From Actinomycetes bacterium (GTDB lineage: Bacteria; Actinomycetota; Actinomycetes; Actinomycetales; Microbacteriaceae), in the NCBI GenBank assembly GCA_030426515.1, contig JAUHYM010000002.1:1-57382 (forward strand): a stretch of 57,382 nt of DNA, written 5' to 3'. The first letter of the stretch is position 1, and each line of letters begins with the position of its first letter. The position numbers were made by a program, and so were the translations under genes. Shown in pieces: positions 33,025 to 42,138 of the stretch. Under the pieces are notes generated by a model that did no database searches, was not told the DNA's origin, and saw only the letters and a list, made by a program, of their open reading frames with translations.

Positions 33025-35578
33025 CAGTCGACGACCCCGCCGAACCTCCGACGCGCGTGCGCACCGGCGTCCACCCGGCTGCGGACGCCCAGCCGCTGCA
33101 GGATCGCGGAGACATGGTGGCCGACGGTCTTCTCCGACAGGTAGAGGCGCGCCGCGATGTCGGCGTCTGTCAGGCGCTCGCCGAGAAGACGCAGCACATC
33201 CACCTGGCGTGGTGTGAGACCGTCCTCGTCCGCCTGCGTCGCCGCCCGAGCGCCGCGCGGCACCCGGACACCGCGCTCGGCGGCGATACGTCGGAGTCGA
33301 TCGATCGTGGCCTGCGCCCCGAGATCTGAGAGGGCCTCGAGCGCCCGTCGAAGCATCGCCGGATCGTCGCTCAGCCCGTCGACCACCGCCGCCTCGAACG
33401 GGCACGTCAGCGACCGCCAGGCGTCGGCCGCGGCGGCATGTCGGCCGGCGAACTCGAGGGCGACGGGTTCGGGGAGCAACGCCGCATCGACCTCGACCCC
33501 TGGGAAGCCCGGCGTCTTGATCAGCCAGAAGAGCACCGGGCCCACCATCCACGGATCCCAGGACCCGGTCGCCAGGCACGACGCGAGATCGGCCACGACC
33601 GATCGCGGCACCTCGTCGCCGAGCCACCCGCGTTCAGCGTCGACCGCCCACGCCAGAGCGGCCGCGCTCGGTGTCTCGGCCGCGGCCGCGGCAAGCTCTG
33701 AGGAGGCACCGGAGCTGCCCGGATCATCTCGCCGCAGCAGGATCGACGCCCGCGTCGCGGCCGCGCACATCTTCATCCCCAGAGAACCGGGCATCGCGTC
33801 GAGAACATGGTCCGCCTCGCGCAGCGCCTCGTCCCAGCGTCCCTGGAACAGCCGCGTCATCGTCCGGTTGTCGCGCATGCCGTCCAGCCAGAAGTCGAGC
33901 TCCGCTGTCTCCGCCCATGCGCACCCTTCGTCGTACCAGCGGTCGGCCTCCTCGAGCCGACGCTCGATGGTCGCCTGGTAGTTGAGGTTGTTGTAGGCGC
34001 GCGCGGCCTCCGACCACGCGTGTGCGTCTCGCGCCGCCCGCAGGCCCCGGACGAGGCGGGGGATGACCTCGTGCGCGCGCGCCGGCTCCGCCGGCCAGAC
34101 CGATACCAGCACATGGGCGGCGATCTCTGTCGCGCCCGCGTCGTCGGCGGCGCGCACGGTGCGTTCACCCCATCTGCGCTGGTCGTCGCCCCTGCCCTGC
34201 ATCGTCGCGTTCCACCAGCGCGCGTATGACGCGTAGAGCTCATCGCCCGCCTCTGATGCCGACCGCGCGGCACGCTCAGCCATGCTGACGGCGCCCGTGA
34301 GGTCGCCGGCGTAGTAGGCGACGCGAGAGCACCACCAGGCGCGGCGGGGTGCGCGCGCATCGCCGTGGGGCGTGCGATCGAGGAGCTCTGTCGCGCACTG
34401 CAGAGCGAAGTCAGGTCGTGCCCGATGTACGCCTCCCGCGTCGCGTCCTCGAGCGCGCTGTCGATCTGCTCGGGGCGGAGGTGCTCTCGATACTCGAGCG
34501 CGTGGGCGAGGTGGCTCACGCTCTCGCGGTGAGAGCCGTCGGAGATCGCCATCTGCGCGGCGCGGAGCGAGAACGATGCTGCGCGGGCGCCGTCATGGGC
34601 GGCGAGGGCGTGGGCGGCGACCGCCCCGACCTCGGCGGTCGAGGAGGCGCTGTCGGCCAGCATCCCCACGAGTTCGGCGTGAATCGCGCGCGCACGCAGG
34701 GGCGTCACCGTCGAGGCGAGGGCGTCGCGCACGAGGTCGTGTCGGCATCGCACGCGGTGCCCGACCACCGCGAGCAGCCCGCGCGCGACGGCGAGGTCGA
34801 CATCCTGCGCCGCATCCGGCCCGAGCGCGGGAAGAAGGGTGAGCGGGATGCCCTCAGGCGCGAGCGCGACCGTCTCGAGGATCTGCCACGCGGATGCCGG
34901 CAGGGTGGCTGCGCGAGCCAGCACGGCGTCGTCGATAGCCGCGGAGGCATCTCCCTGGTGTGCGAGCAGCTCGGTGACGAAGAACGGGTTGCCACCCGAG
35001 TGCGCGTGGATCGCCGCCACGTCGAGCGGTGCGCCATCCGCGAGGGCGCGCACGCCCTCGACGCTGAGGGGCGGCAGGTCGATGTGGGTCGCCGGCGACA
35101 CGAATCCGAGCACGGCGTGCAGCGGGTGTGAGCGATCGACTTCGTCGGCACGGAACGCCAGGCACAGGAGCACAGGGATCTCGTCGATCCGCCGCGTCAG
35201 ATAGCGGATCAGGTCGAGGGTCGCCTCGTCTGCCCACTGCACATCGTCGAACACGAGGATGCTCGGTCCTGCGCGCAGCTCGTCGACGAGCGCCGAGACG
35301 ACCGCGCGGCGTCCGCCACCCTCGAGCGCCGCATGGACCGTCGCCGGCAGGGCATCGCGCATGTCCCACAACGGTGCGAACGACACCGGCGTTGCCAGAT
35401 CGTCGCAGCGCCCCGCCCGCCGCGCGACCTCGTCAGGACACCGGTCCAGGAATGTGCGCAGGAGCGCGCTCTTGCCTGCACCCGCTTCGGCGCCGATGAG
35501 CGCGACGGCGCCGTCCGGCAGGCCTCGTCTCAGCCCGTCGAGGATGTGCAGCTGCGCGTCGCGTTCGACCAGCGACAT
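33024..35578 (-). pseudogene. LuxR-family large ATPase regulator (LAL type), frameshifted
   Basis: Two frames together make one LAL regulator of about 850 residues. The N-terminal frame starts MSLVERDAQLHILDGL with Walker A GAEAGAGKSALL and Walker B SILVFDDVQWADE. The C-terminal frame carries a tetratricopeptide-like helical region and ends in a LuxR helix-turn-helix (GLTPRQVDVLRLLGERLTDADIAARL, then VSAILQRLGVRSR). The first frame loses sense after GHDLTSL near 34415, where the other frame reads DFALQCATELLDRTP and continues into MAERAARSASEAGDELY. Total length is 2 more than a multiple of 3, as expected for one lost base. TATGGT 6 nt before the ATG points to a leaderless start. It may be a real mutation or a sequencing error. 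Confidence 0.8.
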
Positions 35579-35604
35579 GCGCCCACCATAGCGGGCTCGT
35601 GTCG

Positions 35605-36276
35605 TCAGCCCGCGAGCGCGTCGAGCCAGTCCGCCCAGAACCCCTTCCACACCTCGCCCGCCGCGAGCGCGGGGAGCTTCTCGTGTGAGACGGTCAGCCG
35701 CACCCGGTCCCTCGCCGGGTCGAGGCTGAACAGGATCGAGCCGGCGGCATCCCCGCTCTCGGCATCCGTCACCGCGAACCGCAGGGCCTTCGCGGTCGGC
35801 TTCGACCGCAGTGTCGTGGCAAGGCCCGGCAGCAGGTCGGCGCGAGCGTCGTCGTCGAGCAGCGTCTCGCGGAACGCCTCGGCATCGAGATCGAGGGTGC
35901 GCGAGCGCGACACGGTGAAGGTGCCGTCGGGCATCTGCCCCGGCAGCCGCAGCCCCGTGATGCGCTCGTACCCGACGGTGACCGACTGGGCCCACCAGCC
36001 GTCGACACCCTGGTCTTCGCGGACCCAGGTCGCGATCGCGGGATGGCCGGCATCGCGCCCCGGACCGGCATCGATCGCGGTGACCCAGTCGTTCCAGCCG
36101 CGGCCGGTGGCGGCACGGATGCTGTCTTCAGACAGCTCCGGATCGGCGATCCAGCCCGCCGTGGCCGGGCGCGGCGTGGACGCGTCGAGCAGCGCGCGAC
36201 GCGCGGCGCCATAGCGTTCGCCGGTGCGGGCCATGCGCGCGCGGACGCGCTTCTTGAAGGACTCGTGCGTGGTCAT
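35605..36276 (-). CDS. DUF4287-type protein with SRPBCC-like C-terminal domain
   Basis: A 223-residue cytoplasmic protein. The N-terminal part (FKKRVRARMARTGERYGAARRALL, then ATGRGWNDWVTAIDA, HPAIATWVRE and WWAQSVTVGYERITG) resembles DUF4287 proteins, and the C-terminal part (TLRSKPTAKALRFAV, SILFSLDP, VRLTVSHEKLP) looks like an activator-of-Hsp90/SRPBCC beta-sheet domain. Members are small-molecule-binding or unknown. It follows an AGGAG ribosome site and is divergent from the alpha/beta hydrolase gene. No link to sugar use is visible. Confidence 0.7.
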   Translation of the reverse strand: MTTHESFKKRVRARMARTGERYGAARRALLDASTPRPATAGWIADPELSEDSIRAATGRGWNDWVTAIDAGPGRDAGHPAIATWVREDQGVDGWWAQSVTVGYERITGLRLPGQMPDGTFTVSRSRTLDLDAEAFRETLLDDDARADLLPGLATTLRSKPTAKALRFAVTDAESGDAAGSILFSLDPARDRVRLTVSHEKLPALAAGEVWKGFWADWLDALAG

Positions 36277-36470
36277 CGAAACTCCTGAGATCAGCGGCGA
36301 CGGCCGTCCGCTCGCGCCCGACGTGCCGTGCCGCGGCACAGGTGTTCGGATGTCGCGTCGAGCACTCGGGGTCCCCTTTGCCTTCGGACCGGAGCCCAGC
36401 CGACAGCGCGAGTGCCGGCGAGAAGGTCGGGCGGAACGCGCCGCCCGGTCCGATTGTACGCCGGGCCGCA

Positions 36471-36476
36471 TAGACT
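36471..36476 (+). promoter_or_regulatory. Leaderless -10 element of the alpha/beta hydrolase gene
   Basis: TAGACT ends 6 nt before the GTG start at 36483, matching the TAnnnT-N6/7-start pattern seen repeatedly in this window. It supports GTG 36483 as the start. The rest of the 206-bp divergent gap upstream shows nothing further. Confidence 0.55.
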
Positions 36477-36482
36477 CGCCGG

Positions 36483-37334
36483 GTGCCTGAGTTCATCGAC
36501 GCGCACGGCATCGCGATCGTGTACGACATCTACCGCCCCGAGGGGACGCCACGCGGTGTCGTCCAGCTGCTGCATGGGGTGGGGGAGCACGCTCAGCGCT
36601 ACGCGGTGACCTGCAAGGCGCTCGCCGCGGCCGGCTTCGTCGTGTACGCCGACGACCACCGTGGGCACGGGCGCACCGGGATGGCGCAGCACCGTGATGC
36701 CGCCCAGCTCGGCCGTCTCGGCCGCGGGGGACACAACGCGGCGGTCGATGCCGTCTGGCGCTTCACGCAGCTCATCCGCGACGAGAACCCGGACCTGCCG
36801 CTTGTGCTGCTGGGGCACTCCTGGGGGTCGTTTCTGTCGCAGATCCTCGTGAACCGGCATCCCGAGGCATACGATTATCTGGTGCTCAGCGGCTCGGGCC
36901 TGCGCTGGCCCGGCTCGATCAGCGCCGGCGACCTCAACGCACGGTGGAACGGCCCCGACGCGCTCGGCACCGAGTGGCTCTCGTCCGACCCGGCCGTCGC
37001 GCAGGGGTTCCTCGACGACCCGCTGTGCACGACCGAGCCGATGCAGAAGCTCTTCGGACCCATCGACACGCTCCGCGCCGCGCTCGGGAAGCCGCGCAGG
37101 AACCTCGGTCGCGACATCCCGACGCTGCTGCTCGTGGGCCGCGACGACGCCGTCGCGGGCCCGCGCGGTGTGCACCTGCTGGCGAAGGCGTACCGCGAAC
37201 GCTCGGGCTTCACCGACGTCACGACCCTCGTCTACCCGGATGCCCGCCACGAGGTGTTCAACGAGGTGATGCAGGAGACCGTGCGCGCGGACCTGCTCGC
37301 CTGGCTCGACGCGCGGGTCCCGTCCCGCGCCTGA
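36483..37334 (+). CDS. Alpha/beta hydrolase (monoacylglycerol-lipase / S33 type)
   Basis: A 283-residue cytoplasmic serine hydrolase. The oxyanion region VQLLHGVGEHAQRY, the lid-proximal DHRGHGRTG, nucleophile elbow LLGHSWGSFL, an Asp in LLVGRDDAVAG and catalytic His in PDARHEVFNE give a full triad as in PldB/YtpA-type lysophospholipases and monoacylglycerol lipases. It is closely related to the protein at 40334-41182, which flanks the other side of the cellulase and lipoate-ligase genes, so the two probably arose by duplication. Substrate unknown; an acylglycerol or simple ester is expected. Confidence 0.85.
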   Translation: MPEFIDAHGIAIVYDIYRPEGTPRGVVQLLHGVGEHAQRYAVTCKALAAAGFVVYADDHRGHGRTGMAQHRDAAQLGRLGRGGHNAAVDAVWRFTQLIRDENPDLPLVLLGHSWGSFLSQILVNRHPEAYDYLVLSGSGLRWPGSISAGDLNARWNGPDALGTEWLSSDPAVAQGFLDDPLCTTEPMQKLFGPIDTLRAALGKPRRNLGRDIPTLLLVGRDDAVAGPRGVHLLAKAYRERSGFTDVTTLVYPDARHEVFNEVMQETVRADLLAWLDARVPSRA

Positions 37335-37372
37335 GGGTCGTCCTCGCACCTTTCTGCGCCTTCCCCTTGACC

Positions 37373-37386
37373 TGGGAGCGCTCTCA
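37373..37386 (+). promoter_or_regulatory. CebR/CelR-type operator, imperfect copy
   Basis: TGGGAGCGCTCTCA differs at one position from the CebR/CelR consensus TGGGAGCGCTCCCA. It abuts a -35-like TTGACC (37367-37372), so bound repressor would block the promoter of the cellulase gene. It lies 41 bp from the perfect copy. Confidence 0.75.
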
Positions 37387-37413
37387 CGCCACGCTGAGGA
37401 CATCCCCCACGCG

Positions 37414-37427
37414 TGGGAGCGCTCCCA
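37414..37427 (+). promoter_or_regulatory. CebR/CelR-type operator, perfect palindrome
   Basis: TGGGAGCGCTCCCA is a perfect 14-bp palindrome identical to the known operator of cellobiose-responsive LacI repressors (CebR of Streptomyces, CelR of Thermobifida). It stands 48 bp before the cellulase start, implying induction by cellobiose. No CebR gene is recognised in the window. Confidence 0.85.
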
Positions 37428-37475
37428 CGGGAGGTCCGGTGGAGCGTAACGGTCAACGACGACCCAGGAGGAACA

Positions 37476-39044
37476 ATGACGTCCACCCGCTCGAGATGGC
37501 ACACCCTCGCCGCTGCCGGCGTCGGCTGCCTCGTCGCCGGCACGGTGCTCGCTGCGCCCGCAGGCGCCGACGAACCCGATGGTCTGGTCGGTGCCGACCT
37601 GTACCTGAACCCCTACAGCACGACCCTCGAGGCAGGTCACGCACTCGACGGGCAAGCCCAGGCCGACGCCCAGCTGCTGGGCAGCATCCCTTCGGCAGAG
37701 TGGTTCACCGACGGCACGCCGGCAGAGGTCGAGGCCGAGGTGCGCGCCTACGTCGACGCGGCTGAGGCCGCCGGCCAGGTGCCGGTGCTCGTCGCCTACA
37801 ACCTGCCCTTCCGCGACTGCGCGCAGTACTCCTCGGGCGGCGCGTTCGACACCGGCGAGTACACGGCGTGGATCGACGGCGTCGCGGCGGGGATCGGCGA
37901 CCGACGAGCGGCGGTGATCCTCGAGCCAGACGGGCTCGGCATCATCCCCTGGTACACGAACATCGACGGCACACTCGAGTGGTGTCAGCCGGCCGAGCTC
38001 GACTCGGCGACAGCCGCCGACGACCGCTTCGTCCAGCTGAACTACGCCGTCGATGCGTTCGCCGCCCTGGACGCCACGTCGGCCTATCTCGATGCCACCC
38101 ACACCGGGTGGCTCAATGTCGGCGATGCCTCCGACCGGCTCCTGAAAGCCGGCGTCGATCGCGCGGCCGGCTTCTTCCTCAATGCCTCCAACTACCAGCT
38201 GACTCCGAACCTCGAGGCCTACGGCCGCTGGATCTCATCGTGCATCGCGATGGTGACCGAGGTCGGGGCGGGGTTCGGCGATTGCGGCAACCAGTACTGG
38301 AACGGCGGTCCTGCGACAGGCTGGCAGGGCACCGCCATGGACACGACCCGCGTCTGGTCGAACGGCGCCGCTGATCTGGCGGTGAACACCGCCGGGATCG
38401 ACTCGCGGTACGAGGCGGGTCTGGGCGGAACCGAGCCGTCGACCCGCTTCGTCATCGACACCAGTAGGAACGGACAGGGGCCGTGGGTCGCGCCGGAGGG
38501 CGTCTACTCCGACGCGGAGGACTGGTGCAACCCGCCCGATCGCGGACTCGGACTGCGGCCGTCGACCGACACCGGTGTGCCGCTGCTCGACGCCTACCTG
38601 TGGATCAAGGTGCCGGGCGAGTCGGATGGCAAGTGCTATCGCGGCACAGAGGGTCCGCTCGATCCCGAGCGCGGCATCGAGGACCCTGCCGCCGGTGCCT
38701 GGTTCGTCGAGCAGGCGCGCGAGCTGATCGCATATGCCGAGCCCGGCATCGATGCTCTCGCCTGCGAGGTGGTCTGGAAGACCAACGGCAAGGGCGCGGC
38801 CTTCTCGGCGGCGGTGCGCATCACCGGCGACGGCGATGACCTGTCGTTCGTCTTCGCCGACGACCAGACGGTGACCGGCGCCACCGGTGCCTCGTTCGCG
38901 CAGGACGGCGCAGCCGTCACCCTGACCGGGGCGCACGGCGCGCACGGATCCGGCAACGCGCCCGACGTGATCGTGAAGGCGAAAGGCGGCGCCACCGAGC
39001 CGTGGCTGACCTGGCTCGACGGCGAGGCCTGCGTCACGCGCTGA
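37476..39044 (+). CDS. Secreted GH6 cellulase with degenerate CBM2-like C-terminal domain
   Basis: A 522-residue exported enzyme that hydrolyses beta-1,4-glucan. Residues 1-34 form a signal peptide (RSRWHTLAAAGVGCLVAGTVLAAPAGA), cleaved about after AGA. The GH6 catalytic domain (about 40-420) carries VAYNLPFRDCA (signature 1) and VILEPDGLGIIP with the catalytic Asp (signature 2), plus FVIDTSRNGQGPW and WIKVPGESDG near its end. The last 90 residues start and end with Cys and resemble a CBM2 cellulose-binding module, though several usual Trp are missing, so binding may be weak. A strong AGGAGG ribosome site precedes ATG 37476, and two CebR-type operators control it. Endo or processive mode is not decidable here. 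Confidence 0.92.
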   Translation: MTSTRSRWHTLAAAGVGCLVAGTVLAAPAGADEPDGLVGADLYLNPYSTTLEAGHALDGQAQADAQLLGSIPSAEWFTDGTPAEVEAEVRAYVDAAEAAGQVPVLVAYNLPFRDCAQYSSGGAFDTGEYTAWIDGVAAGIGDRRAAVILEPDGLGIIPWYTNIDGTLEWCQPAELDSATAADDRFVQLNYAVDAFAALDATSAYLDATHTGWLNVGDASDRLLKAGVDRAAGFFLNASNYQLTPNLEAYGRWISSCIAMVTEVGAGFGDCGNQYWNGGPATGWQGTAMDTTRVWSNGAADLAVNTAGIDSRYEAGLGGTEPSTRFVIDTSRNGQGPWVAPEGVYSDAEDWCNPPDRGLGLRPSTDTGVPLLDAYLWIKVPGESDGKCYRGTEGPLDPERGIEDPAAGAWFVEQARELIAYAEPGIDALACEVVWKTNGKGAAFSAAVRITGDGDDLSFVFADDQTVTGATGASFAQDGAAVTLTGAHGAHGSGNAPDVIVKAKGGATEPWLTWLDGEACVTR

Positions 39045-39052
39045 GCCGTCCC

Positions 39053-39089
39053 CACGCCCGCCCCGAGATCCGCTGTCGGGGCGGGCGTG
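39053..39089 (+). terminator. Rho-independent-like terminator after the GH6 gene
   Basis: CACGCCCGCCCCGA pairs perfectly with TCGGGGCGGGCGTG (14 bp, 9-nt loop) starting 9 nt after the cellulase stop codon, followed by CTTCTG. The T-run is weak, as usual in high-GC actinobacteria. Confidence 0.8.
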
Positions 39090-39247
39090 CTTCTGCGCAG
39101 ACGCATGCCCGCGCCGCCGGCGGACAGGTCGCGACAACCACGAGGTCGGGGATCACCACGATGTCGGGCCGTTTCCGCCCCATCGCCCCGACGTCTCGTG
39201 TATCTCCGACGGGATGGCGGTACCCGCCGGCAACTAGGCTGAAGCCC

Positions 39248-40297
39248 ATGCATGGCGAGTACAAGGTTCCGGGCGGAAAGCTGGTCGTGGTCGACCTCGA
39301 GGAACGCGACGGTCGGATCGCCGACTTCCGGCTGGCGGGCGACTTCTTCCTCGAGCCGGACGATGCTCTCGACGTCATCAACGCCGCCGTGACCGGGATG
39401 CCGGTGACCGCCGACGCCGGCGCGATCGCGGATGCCGTGCGCGGTGCGCTTCCCGAGGGGGCGCAGCTGCTGGGCTTCACCCCGGAATCGGTCGGCACCG
39501 CTGTGCGGCGCGCGCTGGCGGTGGCCCCGGGCTGGCGGGACTTCTCGTGGGAGCTCGTCCACGAAGGGGCCGTCTCGCCGCGCATGAACCTCGCGCTCGA
39601 CGAGGTGCTCACCGCTCGGGTCGGCGCGGGGCTGCGCAACCCCACTCTGCGCATCTGGGAGTGGGACGAGTCGGCCGTCGTGATCGGGTCGTTCCAGTCG
39701 TACCGCAACGAGGTCGACCCCGAGAACGCCCTCAAGCACGGGTTCGACGTCGTCCGCCGCATCTCCGGCGGGGGAGCGATGCTCATGGCCGCAGGGCAGA
39801 TCATCACCTACTCCCTGTACGTGCCGGCGACGCTGGTGGCCGGGATGACCTTCGCCGACTCGTACGCCTACCTCGACGACTGGGTGCTGCAGGCGCTGCG
39901 GTCGCTGGGGATCGCCGCGGAGTACAAGCCGCTGAACGACATCGCGTCGCCCGAGGGCAAGATCGGCGGCGCGGCGCAGAAGCGACTGGCCAACGGAGGC
40001 GTCCTGCACCATGCGACGCTGAGCTACGACATGGACGGTCAGGTGATGACCGAGGTGCTGCGCATCGGCCGCGAGAAGCTCAGCGACAAGGGCACGGCGT
40101 CGGCGGCCAAGCGCGTAGACCCGCTGCGCAGTCAGACCGGCCTGCCCCGCGACCAGGTGATCGACCGCTTCAAAGAGACCTTCACCACGCTCTACGGCGC
40201 CGCGCCCGGATCCATCACGCCCGAGGAATATGCCCAGGCCGAGGCGCTCGTCGACACGAAGTTCTCTACCGACGCCTGGCTCCACCGGGTGCCGTGA
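39248..40297 (+). CDS. Lipoate-protein ligase A family protein with N-terminal accessory domain
   Basis: A 349-residue enzyme expected to attach lipoate (or octanoate) to E2 and GcvH proteins. Residues 1-90 (GGKLVVVDLEER, ADFRLAGDFFLEP) match the accessory domain that in E. coli LplA is C-terminal. The catalytic biotin/lipoate ligase domain follows with MNLALDEVL, RRISGGGAMLMA and the catalytic Lys in EGKIGGAAQKR. TAGGCT ends 7 nt before ATG 39248, a leaderless pattern that fixes the start and rules out the longer ORF. It lies alone between the cellulase terminator and a hydrolase gene. Family members can also be biotin or octanoyl ligases. Confidence 0.85.
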   Translation: MHGEYKVPGGKLVVVDLEERDGRIADFRLAGDFFLEPDDALDVINAAVTGMPVTADAGAIADAVRGALPEGAQLLGFTPESVGTAVRRALAVAPGWRDFSWELVHEGAVSPRMNLALDEVLTARVGAGLRNPTLRIWEWDESAVVIGSFQSYRNEVDPENALKHGFDVVRRISGGGAMLMAAGQIITYSLYVPATLVAGMTFADSYAYLDDWVLQALRSLGIAAEYKPLNDIASPEGKIGGAAQKRLANGGVLHHATLSYDMDGQVMTEVLRIGREKLSDKGTASAAKRVDPLRSQTGLPRDQVIDRFKETFTTLYGAAPGSITPEEYAQAEALVDTKFSTDAWLHRVP

Positions 40298-40333
40298 GGC
40301 GGCGCCGGCATAGGTGATGCGAACGAGGCCGAC

Positions 40334-41182
40334 GTGACAGAGAATGTGATCGCAGGGCCTCACGGCGCGAGCATCGTCTACGACACCTACGCGGCGCGCA
40401 TGAGGCCGCGAGCCATCGTTCAGCTTCTTCACGGCCGCGATGGGCACGCGGGGCTCTACCGTGACCTGTGCGAGACGCTGGCCGAGGCCGGCTACACCAC
40501 GTATGCGGCGGATCTCGCGGGGCATGGCCGCACCGGGTTGCGTGAGTTCGGAGGCGACCGCACGCGGCTGGGGATCGTCGGACCCGGAGGCGGGAACCGT
40601 GCGCGGGAGCAGATTCGCGCGCTCGCGAAGCTCATCGTCCGAGAGCATCCCGGACGCCCGATCGTGCTTCTCGGCGACTCGTGGGGCTCCCTCCTCGCGC
40701 AGCAGGTGGTGAACAAGAGTGCCGATACGTACTCCGCCCTCGTGCTCGCGGCCACGGCGTACCGCATGCCCGGGTGGATCAATGGCGATCTCAATCGCGA
40801 CTGGGCGGGGCCCGGCGCCACCGGTGGTGAGTTCCTGTCTCGGGACCCGGCCGTCTTCGAGCGCTTCACGTCGGACCCGCTCTCCGCGCACGAGGACCAC
40901 CCGTTCAGCCTCATCGAGGGGCTCCAGGTGCTCGGTCGACCGCGGCGCAGACTCGGGAAGAGCCTTCCCGTCCTCATGCTCGTCGGCGAGTGCGACAGCC
41001 TTGGCGGGCCGCGCAGCGTCCGTCGCCTCGCGTCGGCGTACCGTGAGCGCTCGCGGCTCGATGACGTGACCGTGCTCGAGTACGCGGACGCGCGACACGC
41101 CATCCTCAACGAGGTCAATCACGCCGAAGTCCGCGCGGATCTGATCTCGTGGCTGGATGCGAGGTTCGAGTCCGATGGCTGA
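40334..41182 (+). CDS. Alpha/beta hydrolase, paralogue of 36483-37334
   Basis: A 282-residue S33/monoacylglycerol-lipase-like hydrolase. It mirrors the upstream paralogue along its length: VQLLHGRDGHAGLY, DLAGHGRTG, the nucleophile elbow LLGDSWGSLL (Ser retained, preceding His replaced by Asp), LMLVGECDSLGG and the catalytic His in ADARHAILNE. The start is GTG 40334, with only a weak GAGG-like ribosome site 8 nt before it. Its 3' end overlaps the DNA methyltransferase gene by 8 nt, suggesting a two-gene operon. Substrate unknown. Confidence 0.8.
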   Translation: MTENVIAGPHGASIVYDTYAARMRPRAIVQLLHGRDGHAGLYRDLCETLAEAGYTTYAADLAGHGRTGLREFGGDRTRLGIVGPGGGNRAREQIRALAKLIVREHPGRPIVLLGDSWGSLLAQQVVNKSADTYSALVLAATAYRMPGWINGDLNRDWAGPGATGGEFLSRDPAVFERFTSDPLSAHEDHPFSLIEGLQVLGRPRRRLGKSLPVLMLVGECDSLGGPRSVRRLASAYRERSRLDDVTVLEYADARHAILNEVNHAEVRADLISWLDARFESDG

Positions 41183-42128
41183 GAGCGCCAGTTTCCCTGA
41201 TGCGCCCGACCCGGAACGCGGTCGCGGATCGGTCACCATCCACCACGGCGATAACCTCGCGGTTGCGCGCACTCTCCCCGGCGGCGCCTTCACCGTCGTC
41301 TACCTGGACCCGCCGTTCAACACCGGCCGCCGGCGCGAGCGTGCGGTCGAGACGGCACGCCCCGTCACGGCTCCCGAGGGGGCCGTCGCCGAGCTCGAGC
41401 TCGCCGACCTGCCGCAGGCCGATGTCTCGCCGGGTGTGGTCCGCCGAGGCTTCCACGGTCGGGAGTACGAGCGCCTGCGGGGAGACCTCCGGGCCTACGA
41501 CGACCGATTCGACGACTACTGGGGGTTCCTCGAGCCGCGTCTGCTCGAGGCCTGGCGGCTGCTCGCCGACGACGGCACGCTGTATCTGCATCTCGACTAC
41601 CGCGAGGCGCACTACGCGAAGGTGCTCCTGGACGCCCTCTTCGGCCGTGAGCGCTTTATGAACGAGCTGATCTGGGCGTACGACTACGGCGCGAAGACCC
41701 GCAAGCGCTGGCCCACCAAGCACGACACGATCCTGGTGTACGTGAAGAATCCGGAGGGCTACTGGTTCGACTCCGACGCCGTCGACCGCGAGCCCTACAT
41801 GGCGCCGGGCCTGGTCACCGCCGAGAAGGCGGCGCGCGGCAAGCTGCCCACCGATGTGTGGTGGCACACGATCGTGCCCACGACCGGGCGCGAGAAGACC
41901 GGCTACCCGACGCAGAAGCCCGAGGGGATTCTGCGCCGCATCGTGCAGGCATCCAGTCGTCCGGGTGATGTCGTCCTCGATCTGTTCGCCGGGTCGGGCA
42001 CGACCGGTGCTGTCGCCGCCGCGCTGGGGCGCGATGCCGTCCTCGTCGACGACAACCCCGAGGCGATCGCGGTGATGCGGGCGCGCATTCCGACGGCAGG
42101 GGTCACGGAAGCGCTCCCACCGCAATAG
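41175..42128 (+). CDS. Orphan beta-class DNA methyltransferase
   Basis: A 317-residue AdoMet-dependent DNA methyltransferase (N6-adenine or N4-cytosine). The catalytic motif IV is YLDPPFNTG near residue 56 and AdoMet-binding motif I is VLDLFAGSGTTG near residue 270, so motif IV precedes motif I as in the beta class. YPTQKPEGILRRIVQASS matches motif X. The target-recognition region lies between (about 70-240). No restriction endonuclease or specificity gene is adjacent; neighbours are a hydrolase (8-nt overlap) and a flavin oxidoreductase. It is therefore an orphan enzyme that may mark DNA for regulation or host protection. Recognition site unknown. Confidence 0.87.
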   Translation: MAESASFPDAPDPERGRGSVTIHHGDNLAVARTLPGGAFTVVYLDPPFNTGRRRERAVETARPVTAPEGAVAELELADLPQADVSPGVVRRGFHGREYERLRGDLRAYDDRFDDYWGFLEPRLLEAWRLLADDGTLYLHLDYREAHYAKVLLDALFGRERFMNELIWAYDYGAKTRKRWPTKHDTILVYVKNPEGYWFDSDAVDREPYMAPGLVTAEKAARGKLPTDVWWHTIVPTTGREKTGYPTQKPEGILRRIVQASSRPGDVVLDLFAGSGTTGAVAAALGRDAVLVDDNPEAIAVMRARIPTAGVTEALPPQ

Positions 42129-42138
42129 GCTGAGCGTC

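Noticed and set aside
42106-42119. CGGAAGCGCTCCCA, similar to the CebR operator
   Set aside because: It has two mismatches and lies inside the final codons of the methyltransferase gene; likely chance.
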